A stretch of DNA of 64,000 nucleotides from Pseudomonas sp. RGM2987 (lineage in GTDB: Bacteria; Pseudomonadota; Gammaproteobacteria; Pseudomonadales; Pseudomonadaceae): contig NZ_JALJDX010000222.1 of the NCBI RefSeq assembly GCF_022952855.1, positions 248,001-312,000 on the forward strand. The letters are read 5' to 3'. Below the pieces are notes generated by a model. It worked only from the letters and a program-made list of their open reading frames with translations, ran no database searches and was not told the origin of the DNA. Every line of letters begins with the position of its first letter. The stretch's first letter is position 1. Positions 17,201 to 26,300 of the stretch are shown one piece after another. The translations under genes were made by a program, and so were the position numbers.

Positions 17201-20200
17201 GATGACTGAGGAGCACGGCCTCGATTTCCCCCAGCTCGATGCGATAACCGCGCAATTTGATCTGGTCATCGGTGCGGCCCAGGTAATACAGCTGCCCATC
17301 GGGCTGCCAACGCGCCAGGTCACCGGTGCGGTACAACCGCCCGCCCTCGCGGTTGAACGGATCGGCAATGAAGCGTTCGGCGGTCAACCCCGGTTGCCCG
17401 GCATAACCGCGGGCCAGGCCGTCACCAGCAATATAAAGCTCGCCCACACAGCCGGGCGGCACTTCGCACAGGTGCTCATCCAGGACGTGGCAACGGGTGT
17501 TGAGCAACGGCCGGCCAATCGGGGCAACGGGCGATTGCAGGGCATCGATCGGCGTCTGGGTGGACCACACCGTGGTTTCTGTCGGGCCGTAGACGTTGAC
17601 CAGGTGGGCCACGCATTGCCTGAGCTCGCTCGCCATCTCCGCCGACAGCGCCTCACCACCGGCCAGGGCCACACGCCCGGCCAGTACCTGGCGATCGCCT
17701 TGCAGCAGCATCGCCCAGGTGGCCGGTGTGGCCTGGATCAGATCCACGGCCTGGTCCTGAATCAGGTTTGCGAGCAACAGAGGGTCCTGTCGCTCTTCAT
17801 CATCAGCCAGCACCACCGTGCCGCCGCGCACCAGGGGCAGGCACAGCTCCAGGCCGCAGATGTCGAAGGTCACGGTGGTCAGGGCCAGATAACGTTGCAC
17901 ATTATCCAGCGGCAGCGCCTGCTCCATCGCGAGCAGGAAGTTGGCGAAACTGCCTCGACTGATCTGCACGCCCTTGGGTTGTCCGGTGGAGCCCGAGGTG
18001 TAGAGGGTATACGCCAACTGCCCGAGGGTCGTCGCCAGGCCCGGGGCTTTTGTGTATGTGTGCGCCGAAAACTGTGACAACGGCAGGTCTGCCCACAGGC
18101 AACTGCGCAGGTGCCCGGGCAAGTCTGCGGACAGCGTGTCACAGAGCAGCAATTGCGGCTGCGCCCGAGTGAGAATCTGCGCCTGCCGTGCCGGTGGATG
18201 CGCGGGGTCGAGCGGCAGGTAGCCTGCGCCGGCCTTCTGGATGCCCAACAGGCACACCAGCAACCTTTCGTCTCGCGGCAGGCAGAAGGCGACTGTCGAC
18301 TCCTGCCCGATGCCCTGCGCCAGCAGCCAATGAGCCAGGCGGTTGGCTTGGGCATCCAGCGCCGCGTAACTCATGCGGCGACCGGCGCAGCACACCGCGA
18401 TACGCTCAGGGTGAACGGCGGCCTGCACTTCAAAGCGGGTGACAAAATCCGCTTCGCCATCCAGGTTCGCAGGCTTGCCTGCGGTGTCCAGGGTTGCGAC
18501 TGAGCCCAGGGGGACTTCCAGCAAGCGCTGCGCAGGATCGAGGCTGGCCAGGCTGCTGAGCAAGCCCTGGTAATCTTCCGCCAGTCGTTGGCTGGTGCCG
18601 GGATGCACCAGGGCAGTCGCGTACTCGACAATCAAACCGGTGCGCGCATCGGCCCCACGGCCTCGGGTGAACACATTGAACGTCAGGTCGAACTTGGCAC
18701 TCACCACACCGTCCGGCAGCGCCAGCGGCTCCACGTGGATGCCGGGCAGGCTGAGGCTGCGCGCATCACGGTGGTCAGCCTGATAGTTGAACATCGCCTG
18801 GAATACCGGCGTGCGGTCCAGGCTACGTTCGACATTGAGCATGTCCAGCAACTGCTCGAACGGCAGCGCCTGATGGGCCAGATCACGGGTCAACCGCCCG
18901 TTCAGATCGTGGATAAAGGATTGCAGGCTTTGCCGCGCATCGATCTGCACCCGGTGCGCCAGCGTGTTGACGAACAAGCCGACCAATGCCTGGCTCTCAG
19001 CCGATTCGCGCCCTGCCACGGGCAAGCCAATGGCGAAATCACTGCGCCCGGCATGACGCCAGAGCAGTAGCTGGTAGGCGGCGAAATACAGCACGAAGGG
19101 CGTGACACCCATGGCTCTCGCCCGGGCATCGATAGTCGTACTCAACGCGCTGGGGAAGGCAAACTCGGCGCGGGCACCCGCGTACGCCTGCATTGCCGGG
19201 CGAGCGCAGTGGTCCGGCAGCTCCAGCGGCTCGTTGCCGAGGCCTTGCAGGCGTTGTTGCCAATAAGCCAGCAACTGGCTGCCCTGCTCTCCTTCCAGGG
19301 CTTGCCGCTGCGCTTCGATCAATGGCAATAACCCGGTGGTCGCGGGCGTGGCCTGGTTCTGGTTCTGGTTCTGGTAGAGCCGCGCAAAATCCTCGACCAG
19401 CAAGCCCATGGACCAGCCGTCCACGGCAATGTGGTGCACATTGAAGAGCACGCGGTAATCACCCGGCGCCACACAGAACAGGTCGATTGCCAGCAACGGT
19501 CCCTGTCCCAGGTCGAAAACGCGCTTGGCAGCAGCGGCGATGGCCGCTACCTGCTGCGGCTCATCCTGGCCGTTGAGGTCATGCACATTGAAAATGGCAG
19601 AGGCCGTCTCATCCAGGCGCTGCCAGACCTGCCCTTGTGCTTCGAAGAACCTGCAACGCAGGGCCTCGTGACGCGAGACCAGGGTCTGGCAAGCGCGTTG
19701 CAGGCAAGGCACATCCAGCTCACCGCGCAAGGCCAGCAACTGCGTAACGTTGTAGGCGGTCGCGGTCGGATCGAGCTGCTGCATGAACCACACCCGTTGC
19801 TGGGCATGGGACAGGGCACGCTGCGGCTGCGAGGCTTCGGTTTCCTGCTTCGGTGCTACGGTCGGCGCGGCTGCACCAGCCAGGATCCCGGCCAGTTGCC
19901 GGGCGGTCGGGTTTTCCAGCAATTGCCGGGGCATCAGGCGTAGTTCGGCCTGACGCAGACGCGCGATCAATTGCAGGCTGAGGATCGAATCCCCGCCCTC
20001 GGCGAAGAAATCAGCGTCCGGCCCCAGGCCAGGCTGCTCCAGCAATTCGCGAAAGGCCGTGAGTACGGTCAGCAACACCGGGTCCAGCCGAGCGTCGATG
20101 CACAGGGCCATGGCCGCCAGGCTGGGGTGTTGCAAGACATCGCGCGGTTGCAGCTTGAGCCCTTCGCGCGAAGCCAGGCCGATCAATTGCAGGCTCAGGA

Positions 20201-23200
20201 TCGAATCGCCGCCCAGGGCAAAAAAATCATCCTCACGCCCGACGTGCGCGCAGCCGAGGACCTGACACCACAACTGCGCCAGGCGCTGTTCCGTGGCACC
20301 GCTGGGTGGCCGAGCGGCTGTATCGGCCGACGCCTGCTCGGCCGGTTCCGGCAAGGCACGTCGATCCAGCTTGCCGTTGGCCGTCAGCGGCAACGCCTCC
20401 AGCACGCACCAATGACTGGGCACCATGTGTTCCGGCAATTGACGCCTGGCCTCGGCTTGCAGGCTCGCCAACGCGTCGCTCGCCAGGGACGGACTGAGGT
20501 ACGCCACCAGCTGCGTGCGCCCTTTCACCTCGCAGGCCAGCACCACCCCTTCGCGAACCTGCGGCTGAGCCTTGAGCCAGGCGCTGACTTCCCCCGGCTC
20601 GACGCGAAAACCGCGGATCTTGACCTGATCGTCGCCACGCCCGAGGAACACCAGGCGCCCGTTGCGATCCAGGCGAACCCGGTCACCGCTGCGATAAAAG
20701 CGTTGGCCTTGGGCCGTGGAGCCAAATACCTTGGCGCTCAATTCAGGTTGGCCGAGATACCCCTGGGCCACCTGAGGACCAGCGATCAGCAACTCGCCGG
20801 CGACACCCAGCGGCACCGATACATCGTTGCCGTCGACGATGCGCAGCTGGCAGTCCGATAACGGCTGGCCCAAGGGCAGGTACGGACTCGGGTCCAGCGA
20901 GTCGAGCGACTGGATTTCTCCGCAGATCACACCGACCGTGGTTTCCGAGGGTCCGTAGTGGTTGAAGATGCGCAGTTGCGGTGCCAGTTCGCGCACCCGT
21001 GCAAACAAGGCGTGATCGAAGCCCTCGCCGCCCAGGATCAATACCTCCCTGGGCAAGACACGTCGGGCATCATCCAGCGCCAGCAAACCGCGCAAGTGCG
21101 ACGGCGCGATCTTCAGGCAGTCCACCGGTTGCTGGTCAAGAAAGTCAGCCCAGCCTGGCGGGTCGAAGGTCAACGACGCCGGCGGCAGGATCAACGGATC
21201 ACCGGCATTCAGCGCAGCGAACACGCAGGTCAGCCCCAGGTCCGCCGCTACGGTCGCTAAGGTAGCCCAGCGGCTGCCCGGCCTCGCTTGCAAGCGTTGA
21301 CCGACCGCACTCGCGTAATGCGCCAGATTGCCGTGGGTGACCAGCACGCCTTTGGGCTGGCCGGTCGAACCGGAGGTATAAATCAGATAGGCCGGCAAGT
21401 GGGGCTGGCTGAGGCTCTCGCCCAGGTCCTCAGTGACCTCGGCACGCACGTCAGCGGCACTGAGTATCAGGCGTTCGATTTGGATGCCGGTTTCCGGGGC
21501 GTCGGCCAAGGTCACCCACAGGCTCGCACCACTGTCCTGCAATAGCTGCGCAAGTCGCTGTGGTGGCTGCGCCGGGTCGAGAAACAGGCAGACCGCACCT
21601 CGTTGCCAGCATGCCAGCGTCGCCAGCAGTTGTTCCGCGCAACGCGGCATGCACAGCGCAACCACTTGCCCCGGACCCACGCCCTGCCCGGCCAGTCGCG
21701 AGGCCAGGGCGCGGCTCGCGGCACCGAGCGTGGCGTAGTCGACGGTTTCGTTGGCGCTGCACAGCGCCGCCGCGGTTGGCGTATGCGCTGCCCAATGCAG
21801 TACCTGCCGGTCCAACGGCAGGGGTATCGCGCCCAACGCCGGACCACACAGCTCACTCGGCGGCGAAACCAGCGGGAACTCGGCCAGGCGGCGCTGGGGA
21901 CGACTCGACGCCTCTTCGAGAATCGCCAGCAAGTCGTCCAGCATCTGCTCGACCGTCGCTGCATCGAACAATTCGTCGCTGTATTCCAACTCGCAACGCA
22001 GACCTGCGTCAGCGGTCCGCACCAGGCGCAGCGTGAGGTCGAAGCGTGCGTGACGCTGCGGCGGATCCAGAACTTCAACCGCGACACCCGGCAATACCAG
22101 GGTGCGGCTTTCGGGCAAGTCCACCTGGACGAACATGACTTGGAACAGCGGACTCAAACGTGAGCGCTCAAGGCTCTCGAGCACCTTTTCAAAAGGCAGC
22201 AGCTGATGATCGAAGGCGGCTGCGACGGTGTCACGGGTGCGCAGCAGCGCGCTGGCGAAGTCCGGGTTGTCGTGCAGGCGCTGACGGATCACCAAGGTGT
22301 TGAGCAAGGGCCCGATCAGCGGCACCAGCTCCGGGCGATCACGGTGCGCGACCGAGGTGCCCAGGCATAAGTCGCTCTCGCCGCTGTAGCGCGACAGCAG
22401 GCAGCTGAAAGCCGTCAGACCGTAGATGTACAGCGTCACCCCGTGATTACGAATAGCTGCCTCGACCGCTGTCGTCAGTCGCGGTGACAGCGTGCGGGCC
22501 AGCACCGCGCCGCTGTGGCGGCGTTGCGCGGGCGCCGGACGTGACCGATCCAGGGGCAACGCCAATGGTGCGGGCGCATCGACCAACTGTGCACGCCAGA
22601 AATCGATGTGCTGGCGGCAGCTTTCACTGTCCAGCCACTCCTGTTCCCAAGCGGCGTAGTCGGCGTACTGGATGCTCAGTTCGGGCTGCCGGGCAGGCTC
22701 ATCCACTGCCAGCGCCCGGTACGCCTCGGCCAGCTCAAGGGTCAGTTGCTGGGCCGACCAGGCGTCGTAGGCCACATGATGAATGGTGAAGAATAGCCAG
22801 GTCGATTGCTCCTGCGCATCGCTGAACGCTTGCCAGCGCCAAGGTGCCGACTGGCTGAGGTCAAAGGGTTCTGCCAGTTGCCGGGCGTACTCATCGGCGC
22901 ACCATTGCTCATATTCGCCGGCAGCCAGGCTTAATCGTTCGACGGTTGGCCGAATGACCTTTTGCGGCTCGCAATGGGACTGCAACTGTCCATTCGGGTC
23001 GGTCGTATAACGGGTGCGCAATATCTGGTGACGGTCGCTCAACTGCTGCATGGCCTGCTGCAAGCGCTCGCCATCGAGGCGACCATCGAAACGCAGCACC
23101 GAGCACAGATTGTAAAGCGCACGACTGCTCAGGGCCTCCGCCGACAGGAAACGCCGCTGCGCCTGCGCCAGCGGCAAGCACCCCGCTTCAGCGAACACGG

Positions 23201-23336
23201 CGGGTACGATCGGCAGGCGCCAGCTATCGATACCCTTCTCGGCCAGGCGCTGGCGAAAGATCTTTTTCTTGTCCGCGGGCAAGGAAGCCAGCCGCTGCGC
23301 AATCTCCAGGAACGCTTGTTGCGTCATCGCACTCAT
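14283..23336 (-). CDS. NRPS: C-A(Asp)-T-T-C-A(Gly-like)-T-C-TauD hydroxylase
   Basis: A 3017-residue synthetase. After a 45-residue N-terminal linker: C1 (HHVAYDAWS), A1 with code DLTKIGHVGK (Asp type), two successive thiolation domains both with GGDSILSLQ, C2 (HHIAVDGWS), A2 with code DILQLGVVWK (close to the glycine code), one thiolation domain (GGHSL), C3 (HHIASDGWS, intact) and, from about residue 2690, a TauD/SyrP-like Fe(II)/2-oxoglutarate oxygenase with FHNE and a distal His in MLDNMMAAHAR. Fused C-terminal hydroxylases of this sort make L-threo-beta-hydroxyaspartate in known siderophores. It starts 2 bases after the upstream NRPS stop (ATG 23336; a second ATG at 23327 is possible). 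It should add residues 5 and 6 and hydroxylate residue 7, held on the following protein. Confidence 0.9.
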   Translation of the reverse strand: MSAMTQQAFLEIAQRLASLPADKKKIFRQRLAEKGIDSWRLPIVPAVFAEAGCLPLAQAQRRFLSAEALSSRALYNLCSVLRFDGRLDGERLQQAMQQLSDRHQILRTRYTTDPNGQLQSHCEPQKVIRPTVERLSLAAGEYEQWCADEYARQLAEPFDLSQSAPWRWQAFSDAQEQSTWLFFTIHHVAYDAWSAQQLTLELAEAYRALAVDEPARQPELSIQYADYAAWEQEWLDSESCRQHIDFWRAQLVDAPAPLALPLDRSRPAPAQRRHSGAVLARTLSPRLTTAVEAAIRNHGVTLYIYGLTAFSCLLSRYSGESDLCLGTSVAHRDRPELVPLIGPLLNTLVIRQRLHDNPDFASALLRTRDTVAAAFDHQLLPFEKVLESLERSRLSPLFQVMFVQVDLPESRTLVLPGVAVEVLDPPQRHARFDLTLRLVRTADAGLRCELEYSDELFDAATVEQMLDDLLAILEEASSRPQRRLAEFPLVSPPSELCGPALGAIPLPLDRQVLHWAAHTPTAAALCSANETVDYATLGAASRALASRLAGQGVGPGQVVALCMPRCAEQLLATLACWQRGAVCLFLDPAQPPQRLAQLLQDSGASLWVTLADAPETGIQIERLILSAADVRAEVTEDLGESLSQPHLPAYLIYTSGSTGQPKGVLVTHGNLAHYASAVGQRLQARPGSRWATLATVAADLGLTCVFAALNAGDPLILPPASLTFDPPGWADFLDQQPVDCLKIAPSHLRGLLALDDARRVLPREVLILGGEGFDHALFARVRELAPQLRIFNHYGPSETTVGVICGEIQSLDSLDPSPYLPLGQPLSDCQLRIVDGNDVSVPLGVAGELLIAGPQVAQGYLGQPELSAKVFGSTAQGQRFYRSGDRVRLDRNGRLVFLGRGDDQVKIRGFRVEPGEVSAWLKAQPQVREGVVLACEVKGRTQLVAYLSPSLASDALASLQAEARRQLPEHMVPSHWCVLEALPLTANGKLDRRALPEPAEQASADTAARPPSGATEQRLAQLWCQVLGCAHVGREDDFFALGGDSILSLQLIGLASREGLKLQPRDVLQHPSLAAMALCIDARLDPVLLTVLTAFRELLEQPGLGPDADFFAEGGDSILSLQLIARLRQAELRLMPRQLLENPTARQLAGILAGAAAPTVAPKQETEASQPQRALSHAQQRVWFMQQLDPTATAYNVTQLLALRGELDVPCLQRACQTLVSRHEALRCRFFEAQGQVWQRLDETASAIFNVHDLNGQDEPQQVAAIAAAAKRVFDLGQGPLLAIDLFCVAPGDYRVLFNVHHIAVDGWSMGLLVEDFARLYQNQNQNQATPATTGLLPLIEAQRQALEGEQGSQLLAYWQQRLQGLGNEPLELPDHCARPAMQAYAGARAEFAFPSALSTTIDARARAMGVTPFVLYFAAYQLLLWRHAGRSDFAIGLPVAGRESAESQALVGLFVNTLAHRVQIDARQSLQSFIHDLNGRLTRDLAHQALPFEQLLDMLNVERSLDRTPVFQAMFNYQADHRDARSLSLPGIHVEPLALPDGVVSAKFDLTFNVFTRGRGADARTGLIVEYATALVHPGTSQRLAEDYQGLLSSLASLDPAQRLLEVPLGSVATLDTAGKPANLDGEADFVTRFEVQAAVHPERIAVCCAGRRMSYAALDAQANRLAHWLLAQGIGQESTVAFCLPRDERLLVCLLGIQKAGAGYLPLDPAHPPARQAQILTRAQPQLLLCDTLSADLPGHLRSCLWADLPLSQFSAHTYTKAPGLATTLGQLAYTLYTSGSTGQPKGVQISRGSFANFLLAMEQALPLDNVQRYLALTTVTFDICGLELCLPLVRGGTVVLADDEERQDPLLLANLIQDQAVDLIQATPATWAMLLQGDRQVLAGRVALAGGEALSAEMASELRQCVAHLVNVYGPTETTVWSTQTPIDALQSPVAPIGRPLLNTRCHVLDEHLCEVPPGCVGELYIAGDGLARGYAGQPGLTAERFIADPFNREGGRLYRTGDLARWQPDGQLYYLGRTDDQIKLRGYRIELGEIEAVLLSHPDLLQAVVAVQGEHLAAFWVASTANPPDEAAIRSYLQARLPAYMLPTHLLALEQLPLNTNGKVDRKQLPRLQLDVSGAGVVQRALTASETLLAEVWGAVLNQPRIPADGHFFQLGGHSLMAAQVRARLREKGLEVPLRWLFETPVLADLAQRIEGLAPHLDLASLQIPRVDRQIDQPLSSAQQRVWLMQQLDLADSSFNMSSNVRLRGPLDCQALERSLQRLVERHAILRTTYHQRGGELYQRIHEQLSVALPVIVSSAAQWPVAARDVALRPFNLAGEAPLRAVLYRLGEQDHVLQLVMHHIASDGWSGAVLVDELIQGYEAYSAGVLPPQDELAIQYVDYAVWQGSAAVQRRQREGLDFWRQALAGIPAQVPLPFDFPRPERDSGIGAALDFQLPATTVGRLEAFAQDSATSPFMLLLTCYAAVLQRETQGRDLVIGTDVANREHPATESLIGFFVNLLALRIRLQPELSLREQAQQVREVCLQAFAWQDTPFERVVECLELPRVANVHPLLQTLFVLDNTPRQQRQLGNLQVEPLTGEQHHSKFDMALFASEDGDVINLRWVYRTSLFRQATVERLRDAFQTLLDMALGAPDNPIDTLIKTPGGAAAMSTDNPLQRKMSKLGKMRQSGSPVTREPFEARPLREGSKFPLSIQLRDRELAPAIWAQAHREKVESWLLDHGGIVFRGFDLPTPAAFEAFCQALCPQLYGQYGDLPKEEGGKNIYKSTPYPKDRMILFHNESAHQHRWPRRQWFYCQIPATSGGATPIVDSRQVYRELPAWLQANLRRKQLMYVRNFSTSLDVSWQHFFQTEERADVERICRESNIEFQWRGANDLHTRQVCPAVILHPLTGEESFFNQIQLYHPAFLDADVREQFLRDGEASMPRQVFYGDGSELEPEAIEAINTAYERCAVRFDWQQGDVVMLDNMMAAHARDPFEGERKIVVAMGEIYGRDQVMAAPAQTEQTHAELES
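19353..19376. repeat. CTGGTT hexanucleotide repeat inside an NRPS condensation domain
   Basis: Three CTGGTT units plus one CTGGTA. On the coding (minus) strand they encode YQNQNQNQ in the loop after the HHIAVDGWS helix of C2 in the 3017-residue NRPS. The repeat keeps frame whatever the copy number (6-base unit) and may vary between strains. Confidence 0.85.
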
Positions 23337-23338
23337 CC

Positions 23339-26300
23339 TTACTCTTCCATCTCTGATAACAGGCGCTGCATTTCGTCCAGGGCCTGGTCCGTCGACGGCC
23401 CCTGGGGTTTCTCGATCTGCTCGGCAAGACCGGCAATCGTCGGGTTGTGGAACAGGCTGCGCAGCTCGATCCTGACGCCGAAACGGCTCTCGACCTGGGT
23501 CATCAAGCGCATCGCCAGCAGCGAATGCCCTCCCAGCTCGAAGAAACTGTTGAACACCCCAACCTGCGGCAACTCCAGCAGGTCCTGCCAGATCTCGGCC
23601 AGTTGCTGCTCAAGCTCAGTGCGCGGCGCCACGCCCTGGATCGTGACCGGTTGCGGCGCCGGCAAAGCCTTGCGGTCGATCTTGCCGTTGGCATTGAGGG
23701 CCAGGCGTGGCTGGATAATGAAACCCGCCGGGATCATATAGCCCGGCAACAGGCCTTCCAGATGCCGACGCAGTTCTGCCTGGTCAACGGGGCTCGGCGC
23801 TTGCAGCCAGGCGAACAGGCTCTGACTGCGCGAGTCGATCATCACCACCGCCTCCTCCACGCCCGGATAACGACGCAACAGCGATTCGATCTCGCCGGGC
23901 TCGATGCGGAACCCGCGCACCTTGACCTGGAAATCGCTGCGTCCGACGTAGGCCAGTCGTCCGTCATCGCGCCGGCGTACCAAGTCGCCGGTGCGATACA
24001 TGCGGCTGCCAGGTTCACTGGCATACGGGTCGGGCAGATAGACCGCTGCCGTGGTGGCGGCGGCATGCTGGTAACCACGGGTCACCCCGGCGCCGGCGAT
24101 ATAGAGTTCACCCGTAGTGCCCAGTGGCACCGGGCGCAGCATTTCATCGAGCACATAGCAACGCGTGTTGAGCAGCGGCGAGCCGATATCGGCCACGCCA
24201 GACGGCACGTCTTGCAGCGCCTGCGTCGTCGACCAGACCGTGGTTTCGGTCGGGCCATAGGCGTTGATCAGCACCACGCCGCGGCTGCGCAGCTCCGTCA
24301 CCAGCTCAGCGGGCACCGCCTCACCACCGATCAACCCGCGCACAGGCGGCCAGTCGGCCTGCGCGGTTTCCAGCAGGATCTGCCAGCCGGCGGGAGTCGC
24401 CTGGAACACGGTCGCGCGGCGAAGCAAGGCAAACAGCCGGTGACCATCGACGACCTGCTCGCGACGGGCCAGCAGGATGGCCGCGCCATTGACCAGCGGC
24501 AGGAACAGCTCCGGCTTGCACATATCGAACGCGTAAGTGGTGCTGGCCAGCCAGACATCCGCAGCACCCAATGGCAATTGCCGATCAAGAGCGACCAGCA
24601 GGTTGCCCAGGTTCCCACGGGTGACCTGTACGCCTTTGGGTGTGCCGGTCGAGCCCGAGGTGTAGATCACATAGGCGCGTTGCTCCGGGTGGGTCGTCAA
24701 CATCGGGTTGTCGGTGCTGCATGCCTCCAGCGACAACTGATCGAGCCAGACGCTGTCGACACCGTCGAGGACATCGCCGCACAGGCTTTCGCTGAGCACC
24801 AGGGCCGGACGGGCGTGCTCGATGATGAAGCGCAGGCGATCCGCCGGGTGTTGTGGGTCCAGCGGCAGGTATGCCGCGCCGGCTTTGTGAATGGCCAGCA
24901 GTGTCGGCAACAACCAGCGGCCCCGGGTCAGACAGACGGCAATCAGGTCGTCCGTGCCGACGCCCTGTGTACGCAACCAATGGGCCAGGCGATTACTGAG
25001 GGCGTTGAGCTGGGCATAGCTCAGTTGCTGATCCTGACAGTCGACCGCCAACGCATCGGGCGTCAGTGCCACTTGGCGTTCGAAACGGGCAATCAGGTCC
25101 GCTTCGCGGGGCAAGGCCTCGGCCGTCTGGTTCCAGGGCCGCAGGGCCAGGGCATGATCGGTATTGGCCAGGTCGATGTCCCAGAGGCGCGCCTGGGTGT
25201 TTTCCAGCGTGCCCTCGAGCAGATGCAGGTATTCGTCCGCATAGCGTTGCGCCGTGCGGTCCAAGAACAGGTCGGTGTTGTATTCCAGCACGCATTGCCA
25301 GTCATCACCGTACTGCTCGATGTGCAAGCCGATATCCACCAGGGCGCTGTCGCTTTCCACGTCCAGCCGCTGCATCGGCAGACCGGCGAAACGCTGCTCG
25401 CCCGTTGCTGCATCGCGCTGGATCAGGTTGAACAACGCCTGGAACAGCGGGGTGTGGCTGAGGTCGCGGCGCACATTCAACGCTTCTACCAATCGTTCGA
25501 AAGGCACGTCCGCATGCTGCTGGGCAGCCAGGTGATTGGCTTGCAGTTGCTGCCAGAACTGTTCGACCGGCTGCTGGGCATCGATGTGGCTGCGCAGCAC
25601 CTGGGTGGTCGCGAAGTAGCCGATCAGGTTATCGGTGTGAGCCTGGTGGCGATGGGCGACCGGCAGGCCGATCCAGATTTCACGCTGGCCCGAGTGCCTG
25701 GCCAGGAGGATTTTCCAAGCGGCCAGCAATGGCGCGAACGCGGTCAGCCCGTGGCGTTGCGCGGTGTCACGCAGACGCTGGACCAGCGTGGCCGGCAGGC
25801 TGAAGCGCAGGCGCTGGCCGTTGTAACCTTGTTCGGCGGGACGAGGCCTGTCGGTGGGCAGGTTCAGCACCGGCGGCTCCCCTTCCAGGGTTTGCCGCCA
25901 GTATTCAAGCTGCGATTCGATACGCGCCTGCCCTGCCGGACTTTGCCAACTGGCGGCGATGTCCGGGAACTGCAGCGGCAGTGGCGGCAGGCTAGCGCTG
26001 CGCTCTTCCAGCAATGCCTGATAGATCAGTTGCAGCTCATTGAAGAAAATCTCCAGCGAACGGGCATCGGCGATGATGTGGTGCAAGGTGACCTGCAGCA
26101 CACAGAGGTTCTGGCCCTGATACACACGCACCCGCCACAGCGGCGGCGCCGACAGGTCAAAGGGACGTTGCGCTTCCTGACTCAGTTTCTGCGCGAAACC
26201 TGGGGACTGCTCGTCCATCTCCAGTGGCTCGACGCTCAACGGCACCGTCGTGGACGCCTCGACAGACTGCCGCGCCCCATCGGACGTTTCGCTGAACACC

